Both the position numbers and the translations under genes were made by a program. A stretch of 64,000 nucleotides of DNA, taken from contig NC_089313.1 in assembly GCF_036669915.1 (NCBI RefSeq), positions 11,104,011 through 11,168,010 of the forward strand, in the 5' to 3' direction. The notes beneath the pieces are model-generated. The model was not told where the DNA came from, made no database searches, and was given only the letters and a program-made list of their open reading frames with translations. The stretch comes from Pocillopora verrucosa (Eukaryota > Cnidaria > Anthozoa > Scleractinia > Pocilloporidae). Positions within the stretch are counted from its first letter, which is position 1. Each line of letters begins with the position of its first letter. Positions 32,353-43,700 of the stretch are shown here, piece by piece.

Positions 32353-33547
32353 GAATGACTTACCTATTAATTCCGAGCGTTTTCCGTCACTGATCCGCTT
32401 AGTTATCGCCGAATGGTTAGACTTTGGTGTTGTATGGTCTGTTCCTGCATGTGGTCCAGTAGCAAACATGTCTTACCCGCACTTTAATTAATATCTCAAA
32501 TCAAATTAAACTATAGTTGTATTGATTTAATCTTGAGAACATGTTTTTAGCCATTGGCTCCTTGTTTTCCATTTAATATTTTGATCAAATAGGTCTTTCA
32601 AACCAAATATATGTTATCGATAGATTTAATTTGTTTAAAAAAAAATTTTAACTACAGGTTCTTCGTCCGATATTTAAGATTGGCTAATTTGTAGAAAATA
32701 AATTTAGTTAGTGATGAAGTAAAAATTTGCAAAAAAAAGTGAAATGGTACAAAACTTTATTACACCTAGTTATGAGTTGTTGCCCAGCAATTTTTGCCTG
32801 CTCATAAGAATGTTGTAACAGCTTTATTCAAACAATTCAAGGAGACGGAACCATACATCTTCACTCGTTTGAATACTGGTACTTGTAAAATAACACTTGT
32901 TACTTGCACAAACAAATAATGAAGAGCGCTTTAAAAAACCTCGGCCGTGAAAAAGTCTTAGCACGTTAGAAACCTTCTATTTGGTGCGTCAAATCTGTGA
33001 TTGATTGTTAACACTGCGCTAGCTAGTACTGTCACGGAGGGATCGTTATGCGCTGAAAACCAAGATAACATGGGCAAGGGAGTTCATGTACAAAGGCATA
33101 AAGATTTAATGGCAAAATATAGTACATAATCGGCGGAGCAGGAGTGAGGGAAGGAGGAGGACTGTTTGAACCATAAGGCACTACACACAGACGAGTAATT
33201 TTCGGCTTTTTGCCATAAACAGAGAACCAGTTGCTTGTGAAACCATAGGTAGCGGAGCGATTTGGGTGAAATGGAGGTAACCTCTATGATATGTTGAGAT
33301 TCCGGTTTTCCTTTTGACATGTGTTTTTTTGTTTTTGTTTTTTAAATTTTCCTTCGTTTGTTTTGCTTCTTTCAAAAAAGGAACACAAAACAAGTCCATA
33401 TAGTCATATGGAAGGCGAGAACTGGTACCGACGCAATATTTACTTTCGGTGTGCCAGTTGTCTAGACGACCAACGATGAAGTATTGCAAAATTGAAAATA
33501 GACTGAACTGTGTCCTGTACTTGAAAATGATCAATCTTAGAGACCAA
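32353..33547. other. No gene recognised
   Basis: AT-rich. The minus-strand frame 33181-33534 has no domain and low complexity. Confidence 0.45.
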
Positions 33548-33720
33548 GGGTGCGTTCCTTTGGGAGGATCCGGATTAGGATTTGTGATCCAAGATCACAC
33601 ATATCACGATGCAGTAAAGGAACGGAGCTTTAGTTCATCGGATTTGTTACTATGACAGCAGGCGCGAAATTGTAGAGCGCGTCAGCGGAATCGCGCGCTA
33701 AATTTAAAAACGAAAATAAG

Positions 33721-33864
33721 ATGGCTGTCGTGGATAGAGCAACTGTTGTTTCGTTATTAGAGGAACTTTCCGATGATTCAATACTACAAGAAGCGAGAAG
33801 TTGTGAAGATGAAGATTCTCTATTGATTCTTTTGATAAGGGAGAGGCAGAGCCATGTTAGTAAG
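33721..33864 (+). pseudogene. Harbinger transposase, N-terminal part
   Basis: ATG at 33721 opens MAVVDRATVVSLLEELSDDS, ILQEARSCEDEDSLLILLIR and ERQSHV. The Leu/Asp/Glu-rich start followed by LLxLLxxRER is typical of PIF-Harbinger transposase N-termini. The frame is cut by the (TAAG)n tail of the inserted LINE at about 33861. Confidence 0.65.
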
Positions 33865-34421
33865 TAAGTAAGTAAAGACTTTATTTTACGAGGGTTAGCA
33901 CGAAATAGCCGGAGCTAATAAACTTGTGGCCCCTCTAAATAATAAATAAATAAATTATAAGATAATAAATGAGTATACTAAGCTATAAAAATACAAGGTA
34001 AAAAAACCAAAGAATACAGATACTGTAGAATCTATTAAATTATTTAAGAGATAAAATATAACTTTATAATCATGTCACAATTCATCAAGTAACTTAAATA
34101 GAAAACTGATCAAGATTCTGCTGTTGTTTAAAAAATTCATTCCACAATGCTTTTTTTAAAGAGTCCACTGAATCCCTTTGCCTTACTGGGGCAAAGATAA
34201 ACTGTTCCATGCTTTGCAAGCTGTGACGGTAAAAGTTCTGCCTCCTTCTGTTTCGCGATTATACCTCGGAGAGGTTAGGTCCAAATTACAGTTTGTGGAT
34301 ATTACTGTTTAATTTAAGTAGATTGTTAAGATAAACAGAGACGTCATCTTGTAATCGCCTATAAGCAATGATACATTTAGATATTAAAGCGTCTTAATAA
34401 AAAGGCAGCCATTTCAGCCGA

Positions 34422-35111
34422 TTAAACAAGGGAATTGATAGTGCTAGAGGGAGGGGCATTCAGGATTACTCTAGCTGGTCGTTTTTGGAGCTTCAGGACC
34501 CGCTCAAGGCTTTCCTTATCACAATTAGTCCGGAGGACACTTGTATAATTAATCACTGGCCTGATCAAAGCATTGTAATAAAGCAATCTTTGTTTAAGGG
34601 GAAGATGATTGGTAATTTTCTTCAACAAGCCGATGCGCTGTGTAACTTTCTTACAAACAGTCGTAATATGCTCAGAGAAAGTTAGCTCCTCATCAGTCTC
34701 AAGACCTAGCAGCTTAACGTTCATAACATTAGTTAACAAACTGCCATTGCAAGTAATCTTCAGGTTATTGTTTATTTGGGTCGAGAGTCGCTTTCCCTTC
34801 ACGGTGAGGACCTTGGTCTTTTTTTCGCTGAGTGGAAGCCTGTTGGCCAATGCCCAGTTAAAAACTTCTGATACAAATGTGTCAAGAGATTCCTGCAGTC
34901 TTCCGATGCTGCCACAATCTGCTGACGATGTGATTGTAACATCGTCTGCATTAAGATCGATTTCAGAGGAGCTGACATGAAGTGGCAGGTCATTAATAAA
35001 AACTGTGAAAAATAAGGGGCCGAGTATACTGCCCTGAGGAATCCCATGTTTCATAAGCGCCATGTCTGAGACGCAACCACCCAAATAGACAAGCTGGTGT
35101 CTGTCCGCCAA
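34422..35111 (-). pseudogene. LINE reverse transcriptase, C-terminal half
   Basis: Opens in MADRHQLVYLGGCVS and runs into the conserved block HGIPQGSILGPLFFTVFIND (RT motif B region). The motif C equivalent reads LNADDVTITSS, where the usual YADD has become NADD. It continues with NWALANRLPLSEKKTKVL, VKLLGLETDEELTFSEHI, KITNHLPLKQRLLYYNALI and LERVLKLQKRPARVI. This matches the palm-to-thumb order of CR1/L2-type LINEs. The upstream RT fingers are absent because of a deletion joining at about 35110. The Y-to-N change and the deletion make it inactive. Confidence 0.85.
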
Positions 35112-35565
35112 ATAAGACTGGTTTATTAGTACTGTTCATATCACGCCTGTTCTTTCCTGAGCCAGTCATTGTTCTTACTGTCTTCCATATTCCTGTTGAA
35201 TTGCTCCTATTTTCCTCGAAGGCATTGCAGAAAAATTTTCTTTTTGCGCTCCTAATCATTGCAACTGCTTTATTTCTTGCCGCTCTGTAATTAGACCAAT
35301 TATCAGTATTATTGGAACGCCTCGCGGTTTTTAGGCAATTATCTCTCAGGTGTAGCTGTTTCACGACAGAGCTAGTAGTCGTCCAAGGAGCATGGACGGC
35401 GCGCTTTACACGCTTTTGACGCCAGGGGCAATTTTCATCAAGTACGCTATTGAAAATTGACTTCCAAGAGTCCAGCATATTATCAATCTCATCAAATACG
35501 AATACTCTATCCCAAGGGGCCTGACTCAGTGCTTCTTTGAATCGGTTCTCGTCGAATTGCTTCAT
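34993..35565 (-). pseudogene. LINE ORF2 linker between endonuclease and RT
   Basis: Starts MKQFDENRFKEALSQAPWDR and continues DSWKSIFNSVLDENCPWRQK, RVKRAVHAPWTT and RSAKRKFFCNAFEENRSNST. The pattern (a short EALSQAPW block, W-x-F-x-VLD-x-CP, then the APW-T segment and long basic helix) is the usual connector in CR1/L2-like ORF2. After NKPVLFGGQ the frame leaves the family, at the deletion junction near 35110. Confidence 0.75.
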
Positions 35566-36320
35566 GTCACGATATCTGATATTCTGATTTTTCTAAATGC
35601 TACAAGATGCGCGCTCGTTGTTATATTTGCGTACAGCAAAATAGGCACGTGATCAGAGAGGCCACAGTTGAAAGTTGGTATATTCAATATTCGCTGAGGA
35701 CGATTTGAATAGATGTGATCCAAACAAGTACCGCTAACAGGACGAGTCACCTCATTGACTAGCTGCGTGAAATTCATACCGTGAACCGTTTTAATTAACC
35801 GATGTTTATTAAAGCTCTTCTTATTTCTTCCGTCAATATTCACATCGCCTAAAAATGTTGTCTCCTTATTCAGCGAGTACACACGTTCGAAATTTTCCTC
35901 CAGAGATAAATCATCAGCTTTGGTGTATGAGAGTGGGTGGTAAATACTATCAATCAATAAAGATCGTTTCGATTTAAAAGGACAAACTTCGAGCCAAATG
36001 ACTTCAACTTCTTGATTTTCTAGATCAGTTCTACGTATAACATTCAGGTTATCGTTAATATAAGCCATGACACCGCCGCTACTGAGATTTGTTTAGCCTA
36101 TCTCTACGGTAGATAGAATAACCAGGCACCTCAAAGAGAGTATTCGGCACGTTCGGCTTCAGAAATATTTCATTTAAAAGCAAAACGTCTAACTGAGGTT
36201 TACCAAGTTTTCCCAAAAGAAACAGTTTTATCTGGTCAAATTTATACAATGTCAGATGATTAACATTCCAATGCCCGATCCGAATGTTCTTTTCGTCCAG
36301 CCCTAGGTCAAAATTCTGTG
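35562..36320 (-). pseudogene. LINE APE-type endonuclease domain
   Basis: Begins near 36310 with NIRIGHWNVNHLTLYKFDQI, then LDVLLLNEIFLKPNVPN and VPGYSIYRRDRLN. After a frame break near 36070 comes MAYINDNLNVIRRTDLENQE, FLGDVNIDG, TRPVSGTCLDHIYSNRPQ and CGLSDHVPILLYANI. The landmarks N-x-N, the E of LLNE (T-E-T-W equivalent), GD-N-D (here GDVNIDG), and SDH at the end are those of apurinic-like endonucleases that nick the target site. One frameshift at about 36070 separates the two parts. Confidence 0.85.
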
Positions 36321-36466
36321 TAGAATTTCGTCGACAGAGTCGCAGGAGGAAGTCGACTCGTTAAAAGGTCCAGTGAGTAAGCAAGCTAGTTCGTCTCGAT
36401 TCGTCGGATTAAGTCGAAGAAAAACTTGAATCTTTTGGCGAATTCAGCAGGTTACCCCTCTCCATC

Positions 36467-36508
36467 GGCCCAGAATTTGTAGAAACATCGTTTGATAACA
36501 GTAGTAAA
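36467..36508 (-). other. Degenerate 2A-like motif at the LINE ORF2 N-terminus
   Basis: The minus strand reads LLLLSNDVSTNSGP. The ribosome-skipping 2A consensus is D-V/I-E-x-N-P-G-P preceded by a Leu-rich stretch, and such motifs are known at the N-termini of CR1/L2-like and related LINEs. Here E is S and the first P is S, so skipping is probably lost. Confidence 0.6.
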
Positions 36509-36774
36509 TTGGCCGTGAGGGTCAAGTTCAACAGTCAGACTGTTATGACCATTTTCTATTGGTCGCCATTACAGACGAATCGGCAGATTTACGCACCGAA
36601 CGAGAAGACTTCATATAACTCGGACCAGAAATGATTTTAGCCTCAAAAAGACCTTCCAGACTTAAGCCAGCAATCTTGCGAGTGCATTGCAGTGGATCTT
36701 GATGAATAGGTAAATGATGACGGAGCGACGAAAGTCAGCCACCGTGACGCCATACACGCTGTCTACCTGCATTG

Positions 36775-37101
36775 AGAATTATTTCGAACGTATTAAACCA
36801 CTCTACATTGTTTCAGATTTTTAAGGTCATTTCGGATGTCAAGAACTACAGTCAGCTATTTGGAACGTCTGTTTGCTACTTGCCTAGGTCTGCCTCATGC
36901 ATGGACAAAGGAATGGGGGGAGACCTACCATTGACTTACAGAAGTAGGTATTGATTACGAAATGGATACTTGGGAATGCCTGTGATCAGTGGTCGATCGA
37001 TTTAATATTACAAAATCGATTTTATTTCGTGTTTATCGCAGAATTTGGGGAGCGATTGCCAACAATTTTTCCAGTCAATATATGAAGTACCTACTTGTTT
37101 G
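36775..37101 (+). pseudogene. Harbinger transposase, middle part after the LINE
   Basis: Starts IENYFERIKPLYIVSDF, then after a frameshift near 36825 reads SFRMSRTTVSYLERLF (from 36827), TKEWGETYH, and DRFNITKSILFRVYRRIWGA with IANNFSSQYMKY. F-RMSRTT and SVADRF-ITKST-FRVYRRV are hallmarks of PIF-Harbinger transposases. Stops within the text show decay, and the DDE catalytic part further downstream is lost before the right TIR. Confidence 0.7.
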
Positions 37102-37714
37102 AAATTGAGCACCGCCAGGCAAAATGATTAATTTCGGATCCTTCGCCCAATGGAACGCGTTGGATCAATAATCCAATAATCCGTCTTTAGATCGCGCATA
37201 TTAGTGATCCGATGAAACCTTGTTTAGAGTGAATTTGATAGATCACTGATCTGAAAATGGATTTGCTCGAAAGGAACGCCACAGATCAGAAATCCTGATC
37301 CGGATCTCCCTAAGGAACGCACCCTAAGTACGTCATGACTCTAGTAATGTTCCTTTCAGCTAGCGGCGCTACTGTTTTAAAATGTGCCGTAATTATGCTC
37401 AGTTTTCCAAATTATGCCAAAAATTACACCAGCACAACCTATAAGGAGATACCCCTGCCTTAAGATCACACGCTGTCAGACAGTCCGTAGCGCATGCTCA
37501 GTTTATCAGAGGTCCGCCGAGACCGTGTACCCATGACCAATCAGGGCGAAATCATCCCTGTATTTGCATATTTCTGATTCGACAGGTAATTGATAAACAT
37601 CCTTGAGGTATTCTCTTACAATGTTGTTGGTGTTGTCAAAATTTGTTTCCGAGTGACTGAAAGGGCAATTTTTTGGATGTAATTTGCGTGACAGCACATG
37701 GAGACGATTTATGC

Positions 37715-40700
37715 ATGGGTACGTCTCTGAAAAATCTAAGATGTTTAATTATCGCCATAGTTGGCGTCTCTTTCATGAGTACCATGGCGATGTTTTTCTA
37801 CTCTTCAAACTTCTGGAGGGGAATGAAAGTGAGGGAGAAAGATGAGCAAGAGGGCAAGGAAGACACTCAAAAATGGTTTAACACTACAGATCAAGCCTAC
37901 TACTCGGCGTTTATTGGTGATTCCCTCAAAGGGCCGTCGACACCCTCCGACGGTATCAAAGAATATTTACCTCGAGTAAATTTGCCCCTCAAGCATTCAA
38001 CACAGATGCCCACTGTTAACGTTTCAGTTACAACTAGCACTGATACTGCTGAAAGTCTACCTACTGAACGGATTGAAGATAACGAAGCTCGGCAAAAAGG
38101 TAGTTCAAATATAAACGTAAGTGAAGCAAGGAAGACTGTTGATGCAAGTCGTGAGAGCGATTCAACGTATCACGAAGAACCTGCGTTCTGCCCAAAAGTT
38201 TCACAGATTCATGGTAAGTATTGGCTACTATTTGAATTTAATTATCTTGGAATTTCAGTTGCGTCCATTTTTCACCATAAGGACTTAACTAATTTGTTTG
38301 AATCAAACTTTAAAATTTATCTTCTGTGATATCGTGACAATATTTAACAGACGAAGGTTTTGAAGTGAAGGAAGAACCGTTAATTATATTGAGCGTCATA
38401 ATAGATTCGCGCTTTCACGAGAAATTTATCATTCAATATACATCGAGATATCATGGTACTTGACACAAAAGGGAGTCAAACTTTTACACATCTTTACAAC
38501 AGTTTGCTTTACAGTAAAGACGAAGTCCTGTGTAAACTTACCGGTAAATATCTACTACTTATAATGCATAATTTCTCAGATTCTCGCACTCTGATTGGTC
38601 GAAACAATCGCTAAAATATAGCAGGGGGGCTGAATTTAACAATGGTTGCATTGAATTTTATTTTGTCCATGTTTTTTTGTATTGTTTTTGTTTTTTGTAA
38701 TATTCTTTGTTTTTTTTTTGTCCATGTATTTTGTCCATAGACAGAGAAAACAAAATTTTATTCCTAAGAGCTCAAAAGATATTAGGTTTGGAGTAACGCT
38801 TTTCAAAAGTAGCACAGAAAGTTATTCCTGATTAAATTGAGTAGACCTGTTAAATTCTTGTGCAAATTGGCAGCTTGCCTCAGCACAAGTACTCCAAACA
38901 ATTGTGACAAATTATATGCAGAACTTTCTTTATTTTCAGAATGGTTAGAAAAGAAAAGACAAATTTGCAACAGAACTTGAAAGCATCAGACCAATCAATT
39001 ATACAAAGACAATTTGCTCATTGCTTACAAAATACCTTGCAATATATGTTATATGTGATACAATGTTAGAGTTTATGTTCACTAGCATAAACATCTTGAA
39101 TCAGAGTCATTTTAGACTGATCTGCTTTGTAAGGGTTAAAATGACTCAGAGAAAGGTCCATAACATATTTATTCCCACGGACATAAACTGCACTACTATT
39201 ATCATCATTTTGGAGGGTATTGAGAAATTAAAAACCAAAGAAACACAGTCTGAACAATCAAGCAAGTATCTGAGCAAGTTAAACCCATTGTACCTACAAA
39301 ATGTGCTACAATGCATGACAGTGACATTAATATGTGTTATATGTTTAATACCAACTATGGTTTATACCATTGATTCAGGTGTATATATAACTTACACACA
39401 ATGTCCTTTTTTTTTCCCTTTCTTTCAGCAACTGAAATTTCATTTCATAAATTTAGATGGCTCAATGGTGTATTGAATAAAAAGCTTAGCTTTTAACCCT
39501 GAATGGAGTATGTTAGTGTTTCAAGGGTAAACAAGTGGTTTGAGGAAAATGTGAGGATTGACCATAAAGTGTGTGGGTCTGGGGCAAGAAACAGGTTACT
39601 TTAAAAAATTGGAAAATGAAGAACAGGGAATTGAAATTGAAATGAAAAAATCATTTAATAGGAGTTGAAGGTCTTAATGAAAATTTGCCAACAGCTAAGA
39701 ATCAAGAAGTTTCCTTTTTCCTTTTTTTGTTATATTTAGAGTGTAACTGAAGATCAAGTTTAATTTGGAACAATAAAGAAACTTAATGTGGATTTGCTTT
39801 TTTCTTTGTTTCAATTTTAAAATTAGAAGGTGCTTTGATTGTAAATGTAACACAAGTTAGAATGACTGATGTTGAAAAGGACATGTCTAGTTGGGTCAGT
39901 GAGGGAGGTTGCTGGAAACCTTCGAAGTGTAAAGCCAGGGTTAAGGTAAGATGTTGTCTGTTCTTCGTTTGATTGTAAAAACTAAATCAAAAGAAATTGC
40001 GACAGGCTCTCTAGACAAGGATATATATCATAGGGAGATGATGTCATCCAAATAGTATGTCAGTTTTCAGGCACAGTGTGTGACACCCATGGGAAATGTT
40101 CTCTATCAGCCTAGACTGAGCAGATAGTGTTGTACATTGCTTGACACAAGTTAGTTCCAATTATCTTGGATTTGAGAGTTAACAAACACTTGCAATGCTG
40201 TAACACTGTTCTCAGAACTATTCAAGCTCTTTAAATACCTGTCAAAGTAATTTTTTGGGAAAAAACACTTTTCTCCTGGATACTTCAAGTGCTTAAAAGA
40301 AAATTGCTGCTTCACTCTTTTATATAAGAGTGACTAAAATCTAATTTCCCCTCTCAATATCAACCCTTAATCAAACACTATGGTCATGAGAATAAAAGAA
40401 ATGATCAGCAACTGCAGAAGCTCTTGATTGTTAAACAAATTCTCCTTGTCAGCACCTTAGGAAATGTATAGAGAACAGTATGGAGAAATATGTTGATGTT
40501 AAAGTGTAAACAGTGAAAGTAAGGTAATTTTACAATAACAATGATACAAAGTTTTATTGAACATGTGTTATTTAACATGTATTTCATTGGATGATCTCTT
40601 GCCAGATGTCCCTCATTATTCCATACCGCAATCGTTACGAGCAACTGTCTATCCTAGCGAGACATATACACCCCATGCTAAAGAAACAGAATTTGGACTA

Positions 40701-43700
40701 CAGAATAATTGTCGTAGAGCAGGTCTGTATTGGGAACTGTTTTTTGTTTAGTTTAAATTAATAGTGATATGCTTGTGGTTCTTGTTGCTTCCTGGGATGT
40801 TAAATGGGTCTATAACGATCATTATCTGATGTGTTTCATTTGCATAAGACTTAAAGCTGTTTTATCAGTGTAAGTGTCTGCTAACTATGGGAAGCTATTC
40901 CTAATTTAAGCCTTAAGTTCTTCAGATTGTTTATGGTCCTTTGTGCATGCCACTATTTCATATACATGTTGCACAGGTATGGTGTCAACTTCCAAGGCTA
41001 CAAAACAACCTTTAGAAAACAACCCAAAGAGTGACAAGCATCTAATTTCTCCTTACAACATCACCTCTGATTCACATATTCAGGTCACGGGATCGTATAA
41101 AGGAAATTATCATCAATTAAAGGAGCTCATGATTGTTAAAAAAAGTCTCCTTGTCAGTACCATGGGAAATGTGTAGAGAAAAGAATGGAGAATGTGCAAA
41201 CTGATGATGGGGTGTAAAGGGTTAAAATATATTTTAATAGTGGTTAGTTTTATTTAGAGTTGTAGTTGGGTTAGAGTTAGAGTTTCAGTTTTAAAATGGA
41301 GAGAAAATATTTTAGTTGTTGTAGCAATAAGGCATGATACATTGAGGATGAAGGCTTTGTGATCCAAGACTCTTTTTACCTTCTGCTTGGCAAGTTTGCC
41401 CAAGCTACATGTTGTTGTCTTCTAACTACTTCACATGTTTATGAGAGTTTTTAGTGAGCTACAAACTGTTACGAAATTAATAGAGACATTTTGTATGTAT
41501 AAGATCGTTAGTTCTATGCTGTATGTCAGACTATGATCTTGCAAAAAAAATTACCCCTTCCCTCTGATTAAAGTTACTGGCTAAGCAATGCTATGCCTTA
41601 CACCTATATTAATAAGAGGGGGTGGGGAGGGGTGGGGAATCTTTGTTTATTGGATATTGATTTGTAAGAAAGGCAGGTTTTTTAGAAGGAGTACCTCGCC
41701 TGACATTCTTGTGACCGTTCAAGGGTAATACGATAGTATAACTGATTAACTTGCTACATTTTTGTTTGCAAAAATTGCTTTTTTCGTGTTTTTTTTTTCT
41801 TTGCTCTTCTGTCATTTCAGCTCTTACTCTTAAGAGTGACCAAGACAGAATTTCTCCTCACACTATCACTACAATAACAGGCAGACAAGGGATAAGAATA
41901 AAGAAAAGTACCAGTTAGGGGATTATTAGTAGATTCAATACCAAATTCTGCAAACCAACATCATAAGACCTGTATGGCAGACAGTAAGGAGAATTACTAA
42001 TGAGATCTTGAGAGTGAAAGGGTAAAATAAGTTTACTGAATATAACAAAGCAGTAGTTTTTATTGCTACTTACCCAGGTCACATGATGAAACGCGTAATT
42101 TACCATGATTAGAGCAACTTCAATTGAGTATTATAAGTAATCCAGGATTGCTTTAATTTGACTCAACTTTGCTCAGTGATTGGTGCAGAAAACTCGCGCA
42201 ATCCTGTCAACCAATCAGATGCAGACTAAAATCAATAACGACTTGGCCATTCGCGTTTTCCCGCGATTTTAGCCGTTTGGGCGTTGTCACTTTTAGTTCT
42301 CATTGGCTAATGACAATTGGTTTCTGGGATTACGCTGGTTTTGGTTTTTCGACACTTTGTGATTTGGATTTATTGATTCTTTTTCTCACAGGCAGGAGAT
42401 ACTCCATTCAACCGAGCCATATTGTTCAATATTGGCTACCAAGAAGCACTCAAGTTTGATGATTACACATGTTTTGTGTTTCATGACGTTGATTTAATAC
42501 CAGAGGATTATAGGAATGATTACGGCTGCTCCTCATCGCCCAGGCATCTGTCAGTTGCTGTGGATAAGTTCAATTATAGGTATGGTATTTCAGATGTAAC
42601 AGAGGAGGAGTTGGCTATTTGCAGGTTATATTTTGGATGAAAATATCAGTAAGAGTCAGGTATTCCTATACAAGACTAGGTTTCCTTCTTAACGTATGGT
42701 TTTCTTTCAGGCTGCCGTATCCGACCATTTTTGGAGGTGCTGGGTCCTTTACAAAGGACGACTTTCAACTTATCAATGGTTTTTCCAACCAGTTTTGGGG
42801 ATGGGGAGGAGAGGACGACGATCTGTACAAAAGGTGACTGGGTTTTACTCGATTTACCATATGCATTTTGGAATCACTGGTGTTCCTTGTTATCTGATCG
42901 GCTCTCACTGATGCGATTTATTCGAGAATTCTAAATCGCATCTTTTCTTAGCCAATGAAGAATCTTCACTAAAATGCAACAACCAATCAGATTTCAAGGC
43001 TTGTTTAAAGAAACAAATCACATTGCAGGAAAATGAAAACAACTTTTGCAACTTTCTACGAACAAGCTCGCCATTAGATCGTTAAAATATTTGTACAGAC
43101 TAAAAATTCCTGTATCTGAGCGACTTAATTTTGCGATTGGACTTCGTGTCGTGCAATTTTGGTCTGAAACTATATTTTTTATTTCAGAACAAGTTGCGCT
43201 CCACTGACTTCAATTACCATTATGAGTTTTCGCTCCAGCGGAACTTCCGCGATTGCGTCAGTTTTTCTGCGTCATGGTGCCCAGCGCCAGACCATTGAAA
43301 AATGCGTATTTCTCTCAACTAATGATATCCAATGCTCAAAAAAACAGCCCAAGAGAGTCAGAAAAGACTGTGTCGCACATAGCAGATGGGAATCGATATC
43401 AATAAAGAATTATCTCCACTGATACAGGAAGGTCATGCGTGTGACTCTCTTTTAAGCCCGAATTTCTTTAAAGCTTTTTCTTTTCAACTGCGTCAGTTGT
43501 TTCTCTAACTGCGATGCTGTTTTGAAGCAGTCAAGGTTTTTTCTTTTTTTAGTTCTCTGAGTCATTTCGCTCACTCTTTCTGTACTTTTTGTAAGTTCCT
43601 ACCAAGGACTTTGTCGAAGTGACCTTTTAGGCAAGTCTACCCGTTAGCTTTAGTTCCGTGTATTTCTCCTAAATCACGTCTAAACGAATCAAGCGTCCCG

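Larger units (their letters stand above)
33861..36770 (-). mobile_element. CR1/L2-supergroup LINE, internally deleted
   Basis: Minus strand. The 3' end lies at the left with a (TAAG)n/(CTTA)n tail at 33861-33880. From 5' to 3' the order is: a segment with MQVDSVYGVTVADFRRSVII and HQDPLQCTRKIAGLSLEG (36770-36570), a degenerate 2A-like motif (36467-36508), APE endonuclease (36320-35562), a linker/RT N-terminus (35565-35110), and RT C-terminal half (35111-34422), then a 3' UTR. The RT core between the linker and GIPQGSILGP is missing. Placement in CR1/L2-like rests on the 2A-like N-terminus, APE type and repeat tail. It inserted into the Harbinger element. Confidence 0.82.
33548..37324 (+). mobile_element. 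PIF-Harbinger element split by a nested LINE
   Basis: The terminal inverted repeat GGGTGCGTTCCTTTGGGAGG (33548 on) matches the reverse complement of the right end at 37324, followed by GATCCGGAT-TAGGATTT-TGATC similarity. Flanks are CAA on the left and TAA on the right, close to a TWA duplication. Between the ends lie an N-terminal transposase start (33721-33864), an inserted LINE on the opposite strand (about 33861-36770), and the rest of the transposase (36775-37101). Removing the LINE brings the two coding parts back into sequence. This is a nested insertion, so the Harbinger element is the older one. Confidence 0.85.

Noticed and set aside
34609..34980. Plus-strand ORF of 123 codons
   Set aside because: Antisense shadow of the LINE reverse transcriptase.
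39021..39476. 151-codon ORF in B4GALT intron 1
   Set aside because: Low-complexity, no homology recognised, and it lies within an intron whose flanking exons splice cleanly around it.
41609..41815. Lys-rich minus-strand ORF
   Set aside because: Arises from a poly-T and AT-rich stretch within an intron.
43180..43425. Possible extra B4GALT exon after a TTTCAG acceptor near 43186
   Set aside because: Its translation does not match the family. The exon at 44178-44282 fits in phase and content.
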